From Paracoccaceae bacterium (GTDB lineage Bacteria > Pseudomonadota > Alphaproteobacteria > Rhodobacterales > Rhodobacteraceae), in assembly GCA_947449875.1 (NCBI GenBank), contig CANFSY010000008.1, forward strand, positions 1-49,015: DNA of 49,015 bases, in the 5' to 3' direction. Position numbers and translations under genes: made by a program. How positions within the stretch are numbered: position 1 is the first letter of the stretch; each line of letters starts with the position of its first letter. This document shows, one piece after another, positions 1 to 7,799 of the stretch. The notes under the pieces are model-generated. The model saw only the letters and a program-made list of their open reading frames with translations. It made no database searches and was not told where the DNA came from.

Positions 1-471
1 CGGGCGGCGAAACTGTGCCAACAGGCTGGCGGCAAGGCGGGGATTGCCCTGTCTGACCCCTTCTGCGTGGATCGCCACCGTGACGATTTCCGCCGTTTGG
101 TCAAAGATCTGGATTATGTGATCGGCAACGAGCATGAATGGTCGTCGCTGTACCAAACCGACCTGTCCAGTGCGCTGGAGCAAGCTTCGCGGGATGCGGG
201 GATGGTGGTTTGCACAAGGTCTGGCGAAGAGGTGATCTTGATGCGCGGCGACGAGCGCGTTGTGGTGCCGGTCAACCGCATTGTGCCGGTAGATGCCACG
301 GGCGCAGGCGATCTGTTTGCGTCGGGGTTCTTGTACGGCATTGCCACGGGCCAATCCTTGGCCACCTGCGGGCGCATGGGATGTGTGGCAGCGGCCGAGG
401 TGATCTCGCACTACGGCGCGCGGCCTGAGGCCGATCTCAAAGCTCTGTTCGTCCAACATTCCCTGATTTGA
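1..471 (+). CDS. PfkB-family sugar/nucleoside kinase, probably adenosine kinase (5' truncated)
   Basis: The reading frame is open from the first base, so this is the C-terminal part (about 156 residues) of a gene that starts outside the window. It carries the PfkB signature 2 region, DATGAGDLFASGF, in which the Asp of GAGD is the catalytic base that activates the acceptor hydroxyl; upstream residues (SDPFCVDRHRDDF, then a GNEHEW stretch) match the adenosine kinase/ribokinase fold. The family phosphorylates sugars or nucleosides with ATP in the cytoplasm. The adenosine kinase reading rests on overall similarity to alphaproteobacterial proteins of that name and is not proven by the fragment. 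A HIT hydrolase follows 20 bases later on the same strand, so both could be one transcript. Confidence 0.8.
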   Translation, partial: RAAKLCQQAGGKAGIALSDPFCVDRHRDDFRRLVKDLDYVIGNEHEWSSLYQTDLSSALEQASRDAGMVVCTRSGEEVILMRGDERVVVPVNRIVPVDATGAGDLFASGFLYGIATGQSLATCGRMGCVAAAEVISHYGARPEADLKALFVQHSLI

Positions 472-491
472 CCCCGCTGCCGGAGATTGCC

Positions 492-860
492 ATGCACATC
501 TATGACCCGCAAAATATCTTTGCCCGCATCCTGCGCGGTGAAATCCCCAACAAAACCGTGCTGGAAACCCCCCACACGCTGGCTTTTCATGACATTCACC
601 CCCAAGCGCCGATCCACGTGCTGGTGATTCCAAAGGGCGCCTATGTGACCTTTGACCACTTCGCCGCCGAAGCGAGTGCCGAGGAGTTGACCGATTTTCA
701 CCGCACTGCGGCCAAGGTCTGCGACATGATGGGCATCGCCCCCGGTCAGGGCTACCGCGCGATCACCAACGCCGGGGCGCATGGCATGCAAGAAGTGCCC
801 CATTACCACCTGCATATTCTAGGCGGGCGCGTCTTGGGCCGTTTGCTGGAAAGCGCCTGA
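492..860 (+). CDS. HIT-family nucleotide hydrolase (HinT-like)
   Basis: A 122-residue histidine triad protein. The catalytic motif HYHLHI is at residues 104-108 (His104, His106, His108), with the upstream family features ILRGEIP near residue 13 and an ITNAG segment near residue 91. HinT proteins hydrolyse adenosine 5'-phosphoramidate-type bonds to AMP through a His-nucleotidyl intermediate. I chose the ATG at 492 because a GGAG sits at 482-485 with a 6-base spacer and the protein then begins like family members; an upstream TTG at 468 would overlap the kinase stop and add 8 unlikely residues. The gene ends just before a strong hairpin terminator. Confidence 0.93.
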   Translation: MHIYDPQNIFARILRGEIPNKTVLETPHTLAFHDIHPQAPIHVLVIPKGAYVTFDHFAAEASAEELTDFHRTAAKVCDMMGIAPGQGYRAITNAGAHGMQEVPHYHLHILGGRVLGRLLESA

Positions 861-880
861 TACGCGTGTCAGAATGCAAA

Positions 881-911
881 GGGGGCGCGCCGGATGGCGC
901 GCCCCCTTTAT
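881..911 (+). terminator. Rho-independent terminator after the HIT gene
   Basis: A perfect 11 bp GC-rich stem (881-891 with 896-906) closed by a 4-base GGAT loop is followed by TTTATTT on the plus strand. It ends the kinase-HIT transcript. Because terC converges from the right and the stem is symmetrical, it may also act weakly on the minus strand, where the following bases are only TTTGC. Confidence 0.85.
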
Positions 912-926
912 TTCAGCGTCACCCCG

Positions 927-1871
927 TTAAATCCGCCGCGTTTTCCACAAGCTGACCGCGATGCCCGTGGTCAAAATGGCCGCCGTCACCCCTAGCGACA
1001 GGCTGGCGGGGAACTTTTCCCAATCCAGCCAATCCGCGATGAACATCTTGGACCCGATAAAGATCAACAGCACCGACAGCGCATATTTCAGGTAAGCAAA
1101 GCGGTGCAAGATCGCCGCCAGCGCAAAGTACAAGGCGCGCAGGCCAAGGATGGCGAAGATGTTCGAGGTATAGACCAAGAACGGGTCCGCCGTGATCGCA
1201 AAGACAGCGGGCACGGAATCAACCGCAAAGATCAGGTCGGCGGTTTCCACCATGATCAGCGCCAAGAACAGCGGTGTCGCGTAGAGCAAACCTTTGCGCT
1301 GCACAAAGAACGCCTCACCCTCTAGCTGCTCTGTCAGGCGCAAGCGGGTTTTCAGCCAGCGCACCGCCACATTGTCCTGCGGCGCATGGTCGCCGGTCAC
1401 CAGCAGCATCTTGATGCCGGTCAGGATCAGGAACGCGGCAAAGACATACAAAACCCAATGATACTGCGCCACCAAAGTGGCCCCCACGGCGATCATAATG
1501 CCGCGCAGCACGATCACACCCAAGACGCCCCAAAACAGCACGCGGTGCTGCAACGCGCGCGGGATGGCGAGTGATGAGAAGATCAGGGCGATCACAAAGA
1601 CGTTGTCCATCGACAACGACTTTTCCACCACGAAGGCGGTCAGATAGCTTGACGCCGCCCCCATCCCCATCTGCCAGCCAACAAAGCCGGCAAAGCCCAA
1701 CCCCAAAGCGATATACACCGCCGACAGGCGCAGGCTTTCGCCCACCTCGATTTCCTTGGCGCTGGTGTGAAACAGCCCCAGATCGGCGGCCAGCAAGACC
1801 CCGACGATCCCCAAAAAGCTTAGCCACATCCAGACCGGTGTGCCCATAAAGCTGTGAATTAGAAACTCCAT
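927..1871 (-). CDS. TerC/Alx-family integral membrane protein
   Basis: A 314-residue polytopic inner-membrane protein of the TerC family (PF03741), with about nine hydrophobic segments. Conserved acidic segments of the family are visible: SLSMDNVFVIALIF in the first third and MVETADLIFAVDSVPAVFAI in the middle, containing the membrane Asp/Glu residues thought to handle metal ions. Alx/MeeX-type members export manganese or calcium, often loading exoenzymes. The start at 1871 is preferred over the longer frame (to 1919) because AGAGAGG lies 5 bases upstream and the protein then begins MEFLIHSFMG, as relatives do. A leader with inverted repeats lies upstream (see separate entry). Substrate cannot be told from sequence. 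Confidence 0.9.
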   Translation of the reverse strand: MEFLIHSFMGTPVWMWLSFLGIVGVLLAADLGLFHTSAKEIEVGESLRLSAVYIALGLGFAGFVGWQMGMGAASSYLTAFVVEKSLSMDNVFVIALIFSSLAIPRALQHRVLFWGVLGVIVLRGIMIAVGATLVAQYHWVLYVFAAFLILTGIKMLLVTGDHAPQDNVAVRWLKTRLRLTEQLEGEAFFVQRKGLLYATPLFLALIMVETADLIFAVDSVPAVFAITADPFLVYTSNIFAILGLRALYFALAAILHRFAYLKYALSVLLIFIGSKMFIADWLDWEKFPASLSLGVTAAILTTGIAVSLWKTRRI

Positions 1872-1909
1872 CTCGACCTCTCTGTAAGGCCCGACATGGG
1901 TTTGCCCCA

Positions 1910-1978
1910 CATCGAGCATGCTCGATGCGGTCCGACATCACGTTTCACCAAAAAACGTCAGAGGGGCCCGGTCCGCAT
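1910..1978 (-). promoter_or_regulatory. Structured leader upstream of terC (candidate cis-regulatory RNA or operator)
   Basis: Three nested or competing inverted repeats lie 39-107 bases upstream of the terC start. An outer pair, 1973-1978 with 1925-1930 (6 bp), encloses a hairpin 1953-1958 with 1940-1945 (ACGTTT arms, 7-base loop). A perfect 18 bp palindrome at 1910-1927 competes with the outer stem for bases 1925-1927. TerC/Alx genes in other bacteria are often controlled by the yybP-ykoY manganese riboswitch, but I do not find its conserved loops here, so this would be a different element, or simply a protein-binding palindrome. Confidence 0.4.
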
Positions 1979-2006
1979 TTTCTATGTGGGAGGCTGCGGT
2001 TGATCT

Positions 2007-2843
2007 TCAACCCCCAGCCGCCAAAATTGCGGCCAGACCTTCGCGGTAGGTGGGATAATCCAGCCTAACGCCCAGAACACTCTTGATCCGGTCATTTCGC
2101 ACGCGTTTGTTTTCGGCATAAAACGACCGTGCCATGGGGGTCATCTCGGCCTGTTCATAGGGCACGATGGGCGGCGGTGGCAGGCCAAGCATCTCTGCCG
2201 CCAGCCCTAAAATATCCTCGGGCGAGGCGGGGTCGTCGTCGCAGACGTTATAGATGCCCGGATGGGGGCGCAGCAGGGCTGCAAGCAGCACATTGGCGAT
2301 GTCGTCGACATGGATGCGCGAAAAGACTTGTCCGGCCTTGTGAATGCGCCGCGCAGACCCGTCGCGCACCTTTTCAAACGGCCCGCGTCCGGGCCCATAG
2401 ATGCCCGCCAGCCGGAAGATGTGCAGTGGCAGGCCAAGCGCGGCCCAGTCCGCTTCGGCCTGCACGCGGGCGGCACCTCGTGCGGTGGTGGGGGCCAAGG
2501 GCGTGGTTTCATCAACCCAATCGCCGTTGTGGTGGCCATAAACCGCCGTCGTCGAAAGATAGCCCACCCATGCGGGCCGAGCGGCGGTGATCTGCGGGCC
2601 AAGGGCTTGCAGCACGGGATCCCCCTCTGCAGGGGCGACAGAGGTCAGAAGATGCGTGGCGCGTGCCAGTGCGGGCGAAAGGTCTGCGCCCGGCCAGACC
2701 AGCGCCTCAACCCCCGTTGCGCGCAATTGCGCGGCCCCCTCAGCACTGCGCGTTGTGCCGATGATATGCCAGCCAAGCGGCAAAAGCCGCCGCGCCAGCG
2801 CTTGGGCCGAATAGCCGTGGCCTATGGATAACAGCGTGTTCAT
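2007..2843 (-). CDS. SDR-family NAD(P)-dependent protein, YeeZ-like
   Basis: A 278-residue Rossmann-fold protein of the extended/atypical SDR group (COG0451, YeeZ-like). The dinucleotide-binding turn is near the N-terminus (SIGHGYSAQALA, residues 5-16), a Thr/Arg pair after the second strand (GTTRSAEG) suggests NADP preference, and the central STTAVYGHHNGDWVDE matches the epimerase active-site region but lacks the usual Lys three or four residues after Tyr. Catalysis may therefore be absent or altered. The start at 2843 gives the proper MNTLLSIGHG beginning; the longer frame to 2879 adds unlikely residues. No substrate can be assigned. It is divergent from amn. Confidence 0.8.
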   Translation of the reverse strand: MNTLLSIGHGYSAQALARRLLPLGWHIIGTTRSAEGAAQLRATGVEALVWPGADLSPALARATHLLTSVAPAEGDPVLQALGPQITAARPAWVGYLSTTAVYGHHNGDWVDETTPLAPTTARGAARVQAEADWAALGLPLHIFRLAGIYGPGRGPFEKVRDGSARRIHKAGQVFSRIHVDDIANVLLAALLRPHPGIYNVCDDDPASPEDILGLAAEMLGLPPPPIVPYEQAEMTPMARSFYAENKRVRNDRIKSVLGVRLDYPTYREGLAAILAAGG

Positions 2844-2965
2844 AGTCGCTTTATCGGCTTTGCCCGCGCCCAAAGGCAAGACGCTTTCGGGCGCGTCATA
2901 AGAACTTCACTTGCGTTGCGCCCGCCCAAGCCCTTAGATGGCCGACCAAACGCAGGGGACGCGCG

Positions 2966-4438
2966 ATGCAAGATGACCTTTTCCAAACCCCGCCCGCCAC
3001 GGCCCACATCAGCTTTACCGACCCCGCCGCCGCCGTGGCGCATCTGGAACGCCTTTACGCTGACGCGACGCAGTTCTTGGGCAAGGCCTTTGCCGCTGCA
3101 GTGTCTCAAGGCAAACCCAAAGCCCGCCTGCGCGCCTATTACCCCGAAATCCGCCTGACCGTGACCAGCCATGACAAGATCGATTCCCGCCTGTCTTTTG
3201 GCCATGTGGCGCATCCGGGCACCTACGCCACGACCGTGACGCGGCCCGACCTGTTTCGAAACTACCTGATCCAGCAGATCAGCCTGCTTATGGAAAACCA
3301 CTCTGTTCCGGTGCAGATCGGTGTCTCCGACACACCCATCCCGCTGCACTTTGCCGTCGCGGGCAACCCCGACCTGTCCGTACCCCATCAGGGCGAGCTG
3401 GATTTCACCCTGCGCGATGTCTTTGATGTGCCCGATCTGTCCACCACCAATGACGATATCGTCAACGGCCAGCGCAGCCACAATGCCGACGGATCGCAGC
3501 CCTTGGCCCCGTTTACAGCCCAGCGGGTGGATTATTCGCTGTCGCGCCTGTCACATTACACGGCGACCGATCCGACCCATTTTCAAAACTATGTGCTGTT
3601 CACCAACTACCAGTTCTATGTGGACGAGTTCGAGTTCATGGCCCGCGCCGCCCTGTCAAACCCCACCTTGGGCTATACGGCCTTTGTCGCGGGCGGTAAT
3701 TCTGCCATCACCACGGGCGACGGGGTCCTGACCCCTTCGGCCAAAACGCCGCAGATGCCGACCTATCACCTCAAGCGCGCCGATGGGAACGGGATCACCT
3801 TGGTCAACATCGGGGTTGGCCCATCCAACGCCAAGACCGCCACCGACCACATCGCCGTGCTGCGCCCGCATGCGTGGCTGATGCTGGGGCATTGTGCGGG
3901 CCTGCGCAATTCGCAGTCTTTGGGCGATTTCTGTCTGGCCCATGCCTATCTGCGCGAAGACCATGTGCTGGATGATGACCTGCCCGTGTGGGTGCCGATT
4001 CCCGCGCTGGCCGAGATTCAGATCGCCCTGCAAGACGCCGTGGCCGAGGTAACCCAGCTGGAAGGCTACGAGCTCAAACGCATCATGCGCACCGGCACCG
4101 TGGCCACGATTGACAACCGCAATTGGGAACTGCGCGACCAATCCGGCCCCGTGCGCCGCCTGTCGCAATCGCGCGCCATTGCGCTGGATATGGAAAGCGC
4201 CACCATCGCCGCCAACGGCTTTCGCTTTCGCGTGCCTTACGGAACCTTGCTGTGCGTGTCAGACAAGCCGCTTCACGGCGAGCTGAAATTGCCCGGCATG
4301 GCATCAGACTTTTACAAAACCCAAGTCTCCCGCCACCTGCAAATCGGCATTCGCGCGATGGAGCATTTGCGCGAGATGCCCTTGGGCCAGATTCACAGCC
4401 GGAAATTGCGCAGCTTCGACGAAACCGCCTTCCTGTGA
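2966..4438 (+). CDS. amn: AMP nucleosidase
   Basis: A 490-residue protein matching AMP nucleosidase (EC 3.2.2.4; E. coli about 484 residues), which splits AMP into adenine and ribose 5-phosphate. The N-terminal regulatory domain (residues about 1-180, containing the typical YYPEIRLTV and FGHVAHPGTYATTVTRPDLF segments) is followed by the nucleoside-phosphorylase-like catalytic domain with ITLVNIGVGPSNAKTATDH, MLGHCAGLR and the late LDMESATIAANGF, whose acidic residue binds ribose. CAGGGG sits 7 bases upstream of the ATG. It may help set the AMP/ATP level and phosphate economy; an adenosine kinase-like gene and a HIT hydrolase lie 2 kb upstream. Confidence 0.95.
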   Translation: MQDDLFQTPPATAHISFTDPAAAVAHLERLYADATQFLGKAFAAAVSQGKPKARLRAYYPEIRLTVTSHDKIDSRLSFGHVAHPGTYATTVTRPDLFRNYLIQQISLLMENHSVPVQIGVSDTPIPLHFAVAGNPDLSVPHQGELDFTLRDVFDVPDLSTTNDDIVNGQRSHNADGSQPLAPFTAQRVDYSLSRLSHYTATDPTHFQNYVLFTNYQFYVDEFEFMARAALSNPTLGYTAFVAGGNSAITTGDGVLTPSAKTPQMPTYHLKRADGNGITLVNIGVGPSNAKTATDHIAVLRPHAWLMLGHCAGLRNSQSLGDFCLAHAYLREDHVLDDDLPVWVPIPALAEIQIALQDAVAEVTQLEGYELKRIMRTGTVATIDNRNWELRDQSGPVRRLSQSRAIALDMESATIAANGFRFRVPYGTLLCVSDKPLHGELKLPGMASDFYKTQVSRHLQIGIRAMEHLREMPLGQIHSRKLRSFDETAFL

Positions 4439-4469
4439 CGCGATTTTCCGGCGCAAGTCGCAAAAAAGC

Positions 4470-4498
4470 TTGCTTTCGCCGCCAAAAACCTGTGTAGC
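4470..4498 (+). promoter_or_regulatory. Candidate promoter for the HU-like gene
   Basis: TTGCTT (4470-4475) and TGTAGC (4493-4498) are separated by exactly 17 bases and lie about 70 bases upstream of the HU start, in a stretch downstream of the amn stop. The -35 box resembles the alphaproteobacterial housekeeping consensus; the -10 box is weak. This is pattern reading only. Confidence 0.3.
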
Positions 4499-4564
4499 CA
4501 GCGCCAATGCCGAAAAATGCACCGCGCATACCCGGAACTGGGATCGCACCAAAGGGACAGTACC

Positions 4565-4852
4565 ATGAACAAACCAATGACAAAGACCCAACTGATCGCC
4601 GCTTTGGCCGACGCCATGGGCGCTGACAAGAAAACCGCTTCCGCTGCGCTGGATGCAATTTCCGCGGTTGTTGCGCGCGAAGTGGCCGCTGGCGGCGCGA
4701 TCACTTTGCCCGGCCTTGGCAAGATGGCCTGCCGCGCGCGCCCCGAGCGTCAGGTTCGCAACCCCGCCACCGGCGAAAGCGTGACCAAGGCTGCTGACAA
4801 ACAGGTCAAGTTCACCATCGCCAAGGCGCTTAAAGACAGCGTCAACGCCTGA
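4565..4852 (+). CDS. HU/IHF-family DNA-binding protein
   Basis: A 95-residue basic protein of the bacterial histone-like family (PF00216). It begins MTKTQLIAALADAMG after a short MNKP extension, has the DKKTASAALDAI helix, the ITLPGLGKMACRARPER turn leading into the beta arm, and RNPATGESV, the conserved arm motif whose Pro intercalates into DNA, then KFTIAKALKDSVN. These dimers bend and compact DNA. The arm carries CRARPERQ where canonical HU has VRERAARTG, so it is a divergent paralogue rather than obvious hupB. Start at 4565: AAGGGA lies 8 bases upstream. A terminator follows directly. Confidence 0.92.
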   Translation: MNKPMTKTQLIAALADAMGADKKTASAALDAISAVVAREVAAGGAITLPGLGKMACRARPERQVRNPATGESVTKAADKQVKFTIAKALKDSVNA

Positions 4853-4872
4853 TCTTTTCGGATTGTGGCTAT

Positions 4873-4898
4873 GGGTCGCCTGTCGGGCGGCCCTTTTT
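4873..4898 (+). terminator. Rho-independent terminator after the HU-like gene
   Basis: An 8 bp stem with one G-T wobble (4873-4880 with 4886-4893), a 5-base loop and TTTTT at 4894-4898. It ends only 13 bases before the start of the next gene, so that gene needs either readthrough or a promoter inside this region. Confidence 0.8.
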
Positions 4899-4911
4899 CA
4901 TGGGGGGCGCT

Positions 4912-5778
4912 ATGGATTTTGTTGCCCTGCTGATGGGCCTTTGCTTTTCGGTGATGTGGTCCTCGGCTTTTGTGACGGGGCGGATCATTGTGGTGGATGC
5001 CTCGCCCTTGGCGGTGCTGGCGCTGCGCTTTGCAATTTCCGGCACGATTGCCGTGGTGGTTGCCCGACTGCGGGGCCAAAGCTGGCATCTTAGCCCCGCC
5101 ATCAAGCGCAGCGTGGTGATTTTTGGCTTTTGCCAGAACGGCCTATATCTGGGCCTGAATTTCGTGGCCCTGCAATGGGTGGAAGGTGCGCTTGCCTCTG
5201 TGATCGCCTCGGCCATGCCGCTGATTGTAGCCGCCATGGGCTTTGCCCAAGGCGAGCGTTTGTCGCGGTTGGGTTTTGGCGGCCTTGTGGCGGGCTTTGC
5301 CGGCGTGGCGCTGATTATGGCGGGCCGCATCACCCAAGGCGCTGATGGTACGGGCGTTGCGCTGTGCGTGATTGCCGCCACGGCGCTGGCCTTTGCCACG
5401 CGGCAGGTCAAGGCCGTCAGTGCCGGGGGCAACCTGTTGATGGTGGTCGGGCTGCAAATGCTGGTGGGATCAGCCCTGCTGGCCACGGCGTCTGTGCTGC
5501 TGGAAACCCCGCGCTTTCAGGCGACACCGCATTTGCTGATGGCGTTGACCTATCAAATCTTCATCCCCGGCCTGACCGCCACGATGGTTTGGTTCGCGCT
5601 GGTCGGCAGGGTAGGGGCTGTGCGGGCCAGCACGTTTCACTTCCTGAACCCGTTTTTCGGCGTGGCCATCGCTGCCGTGCTGTTGGGCGAACACATCACC
5701 CTCACCGATGTCATCGGCGTGCTGATCGCCATGGCGGGCATTTTGGCCGTGCAAATGGCGCGTCAGGCTGTGCGCTAG
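4912..5778 (+). CDS. EamA/DMT-family transporter
   Basis: A 288-residue inner-membrane protein with two tandem EamA domains (about residues 1-135 and 145-288) and roughly ten transmembrane helices. Family landmarks include LCFSVMWSSAFVTGRIIV near the N-terminus, NFVALQWVEGALASVIASAMPL closing the first domain, and FHFLNPFFGVAIAAVLLGE in the second. DMT members usually export amino acids, metabolites or drugs; the substrate is not visible. The ATG at 4912 is preferred over 4900 because GGGGGGC at 4902-4908 is then correctly placed. Its stop abuts the aroC stop of the opposite strand with no spacer. Confidence 0.9.
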   Translation: MDFVALLMGLCFSVMWSSAFVTGRIIVVDASPLAVLALRFAISGTIAVVVARLRGQSWHLSPAIKRSVVIFGFCQNGLYLGLNFVALQWVEGALASVIASAMPLIVAAMGFAQGERLSRLGFGGLVAGFAGVALIMAGRITQGADGTGVALCVIAATALAFATRQVKAVSAGGNLLMVVGLQMLVGSALLATASVLLETPRFQATPHLLMALTYQIFIPGLTATMVWFALVGRVGAVRASTFHFLNPFFGVAIAAVLLGEHITLTDVIGVLIAMAGILAVQMARQAVR

Positions 5779-6879
5779 TCAGCCGATCACCCCGCGCACG
5801 CCCCCCGTTTGGCCCCTATCCAGCAACAGATGATCCGCCAGCACCAGCGCCATCATCGCCTCGCCCACCGGCACAGCGCGGATGCCCACGCAGGGGTCGT
5901 GGCGGCCCTTGGTGATCAGGTCCAACTCCTCGCCGCGGGTGTTGATCGTGCGGCGCGGGGTCAGGATGCTAGAGGTCGGCTTGACCGCAAAGCGGCACAC
6001 GACAGGTTGACCAGAGCTGATCCCGCCCAGAATACCGCCCGCATGGTTGGACAAAAACTCTGGCCCCGCTGCCCCCATGCGAATTTCATCGGCATTTTCT
6101 ACGCCGGTCAAAGCCGCCGCCGCCATGCCATCGCCAATCTCAACCCCCTTGACCGCGTTGATCGACATCATCGCACTGGCCAGATCGGAATCCAGCTTGC
6201 CATAGAGCGGCGCGCCCAAGCCTGCAGGCACGCCCCGCGCCACAACCTCGATCACCGCCCCGACTGAATCATGTGACAGGCGCAGCGCGTCCAGATACTC
6301 TGCCCACTCTGCCGCGGCGACAGGATCAGGGCACCAAAACGGGTTCTCTTCGATCTGCGCCCAGTCAAACCGGCTGCGGTCAATGCCGCGTGGCCCCATT
6401 TGCACCATATAGCCGGTGATCGTCAGCTCCGGCACCAGATGCGCCAGAACCGCCCGCGCCACACCGCCCGCCGCCACCCGACTGGCCGTTTCGCGCGCCG
6501 AACTGCGCCCGCCGCCGCGATAATCGCGCAGCCCGTATTTCTGGTGATAGGTGATATCGGCATGACCGGGCCGAAAGGCTTGGGCAATGTCGCCGTAATC
6601 CTTTGACCGCTGATCGGTGTTTTCAATCATCAGCTGAATAGGGGTGCCCGTCGTGCGCCCCTCAAAGGTGCCCGACAAAATGCGCACCTCGTCGGCCTCT
6701 TTGCGCTGCGTGGTGAATTTCGATGTGCCCGGCTTGCGCTTGTCCAGCCAAGGCTGCAAATCCGCCTCGCTCAGCGCAATGCCCGGCGGGCAGCCATCGA
6801 CCGTGGCCCCGATCGCAGGCCCATGGCTTTCGCCCCACGTGGTGAAGCGGAACATATGTCCAAATGTGTTCAGGCTCAT
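5779..6879 (-). CDS. aroC: Chorismate synthase
   Basis: A 366-residue chorismate synthase (EC 4.2.3.5), the last step of the shikimate pathway: FMN-dependent loss of phosphate from EPSP to give chorismate. Signature sequences are present: [14 protein letters not shown] at residues 11-24, [14 protein letters not shown] near residue 120, and [18 protein letters not shown] near the C-terminus. Length is normal for bacteria. GGAG lies 6 bases upstream of the ATG. It is monocistronic by position, with a convergent transporter on one side and an exported unknown upstream on the same strand. Confidence 0.97.
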   Translation of the reverse strand: MSLNTFGHMFRFTTWGESHGPAIGATVDGCPPGIALSEADLQPWLDKRKPGTSKFTTQRKEADEVRILSGTFEGRTTGTPIQLMIENTDQRSKDYGDIAQAFRPGHADITYHQKYGLRDYRGGGRSSARETASRVAAGGVARAVLAHLVPELTITGYMVQMGPRGIDRSRFDWAQIEENPFWCPDPVAAAEWAEYLDALRLSHDSVGAVIEVVARGVPAGLGAPLYGKLDSDLASAMMSINAVKGVEIGDGMAAAALTGVENADEIRMGAAGPEFLSNHAGGILGGISSGQPVVCRFAVKPTSSILTPRRTINTRGEELDLITKGRHDPCVGIRAVPVGEAMMALVLADHLLLDRGQTGGVRGVIG

Positions 6880-6931
6880 GGTGATCTCCGGTCGTTTTGG
6901 CTTGCTTAGGACAATCGCTGCGGTTGGAACA

Positions 6932-6950
6932 GATTTTTCGCAGAAAAATC
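6932..6950. repeat. AT-rich perfect hairpin between the exported unknown gene and aroC
   Basis: GATTTTTC at 6932-6939 and its exact complement at 6943-6950 flank a 3-base GCA. It lies 7 bases past the stop of the 6957 gene in the transcription direction, where it may help end that transcript, but no T run follows on the minus strand. Confidence 0.45.
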
Positions 6951-6956
6951 GTCGCC

Positions 6957-7538
6957 CTAGTCGGCTTTCATCGCCAAAATCGCCGATTTTTTCACTGTAT
7001 CTGCCGGATAGGTGATGCGGGTTTGCAGGCCAAAGCGCAGGTCGGGGAAATAGGTGAAGTGTTGCACCGTCGGGTTAGGCCCGCCCAAGTGCCCCATGTC
7101 GATGTCCAGCACGCTATAGGTGCAGCTGCTGATCTCCGCCTGCTCTGGCGCGCCCACCGTGACATGCACCTTTTCGCGCCACCGCGCACTTGCCGCGCCG
7201 CCCACGGGTGTGACCACAGCGCGGGCGTTCGATGTCCAATCCATCCCCGCCACCGGTTCGGGCGGGCGGCGCTGATAGGTGTATTCCGACATCTCGCCTT
7301 GCCCGTTGCGCGTGCTTTCGGCGGGGTAAACGCCAAACCGCGCCACGACATAGCGGGCATAGCTGCCCTCGGCGTTGGTCTGGTCGGCCCTGATCATGTC
7401 ATGCGCCCCGCGTTGCACATGCCAGTGCGACCCGTCTTGCAGCTTGACCTGCACGCCTTTCAGAAAGCTTTCCTCGGTCAAACACCCCGCAACCGCGGGC
7501 GAGGTTATCAGCCACAACAGCACCACCCGCAGCATCAT
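6957..7538 (-). CDS. Exported protein of unknown function, possible lipoprotein
   Basis: A 193-residue protein I cannot assign to a family. It begins with a clear export signal ([18 protein letters not shown]) and a VAGC lipobox-like sequence; the Cys is residue 19, so it could be a lipoprotein, or be cut by signal peptidase I after AVA. The mature part has no further membrane segment and is rich in beta-type patterns ([24 protein letters not shown]). Cysteines in the mature chain are few (one near the end of the middle region, SSCTYS). Start at 7538 (ATG ATG) has GGAGAGG upstream; a longer frame to 7628 has no signal peptide. It precedes aroC by 77 bases on the same strand. Confidence 0.6.
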   Translation of the reverse strand: MMLRVVLLWLITSPAVAGCLTEESFLKGVQVKLQDGSHWHVQRGAHDMIRADQTNAEGSYARYVVARFGVYPAESTRNGQGEMSEYTYQRRPPEPVAGMDWTSNARAVVTPVGGAASARWREKVHVTVGAPEQAEISSCTYSVLDIDMGHLGGPNPTVQHFTYFPDLRFGLQTRITYPADTVKKSAILAMKAD

Positions 7539-7668
7539 CTTGACCTCTCCTTGCCATTGCCTTGCGAAATCATAGGCCAAAAGCCGCACAGCGCCACCCT
7601 TTTTGCGTGCTGCGCCAGCCCGCCACATTCGGCCTTGCGCCCAACCTTGAATGCCCTATCTTCGCGTT

Positions 7669-7752
7669 CACCTCGGGGTGCCTGACCACAGGCTGAGATG
7701 CGCAAGCGGACCCGTTGAACCTGACCCGGATCATACCGGCGGAGGGAAGGTG
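7669..7752 (+). promoter_or_regulatory. TPP (thiamine pyrophosphate) riboswitch
   Basis: A textbook THI element: GGGGTGCC (7676-7682 region), the invariant GGCTGAGA at 7691-7698, ACCCGTTGAACCTGA at 7709-7723, and CGGATCATACCGGCGGAGGGAAGG ending the aptamer (quoted in parts 7727-7738 and 7739-7750). The closing stem P1 is CACCT (7669-7673) with AGGTG (7748-7752). It sits 47 bases before thiB and should switch off thiamine import when TPP is plentiful. There is no T run after it; CTCCAT at 7766-7771 can pair with ATGGAG at 7788-7793, which contains the thiB ribosome site, so control is probably translational. Confidence 0.97.
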
Positions 7753-7799
7753 CTGGACAAGTCCACTCCATTCCCGCCCGTCGCAACATGGAGAAAGCT

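Noticed and set aside
1910-1978. yybP-ykoY manganese riboswitch before terC
   Set aside because: The conserved loops of that class are not visible; only generic inverted repeats are, so it is listed as an unclassified leader.
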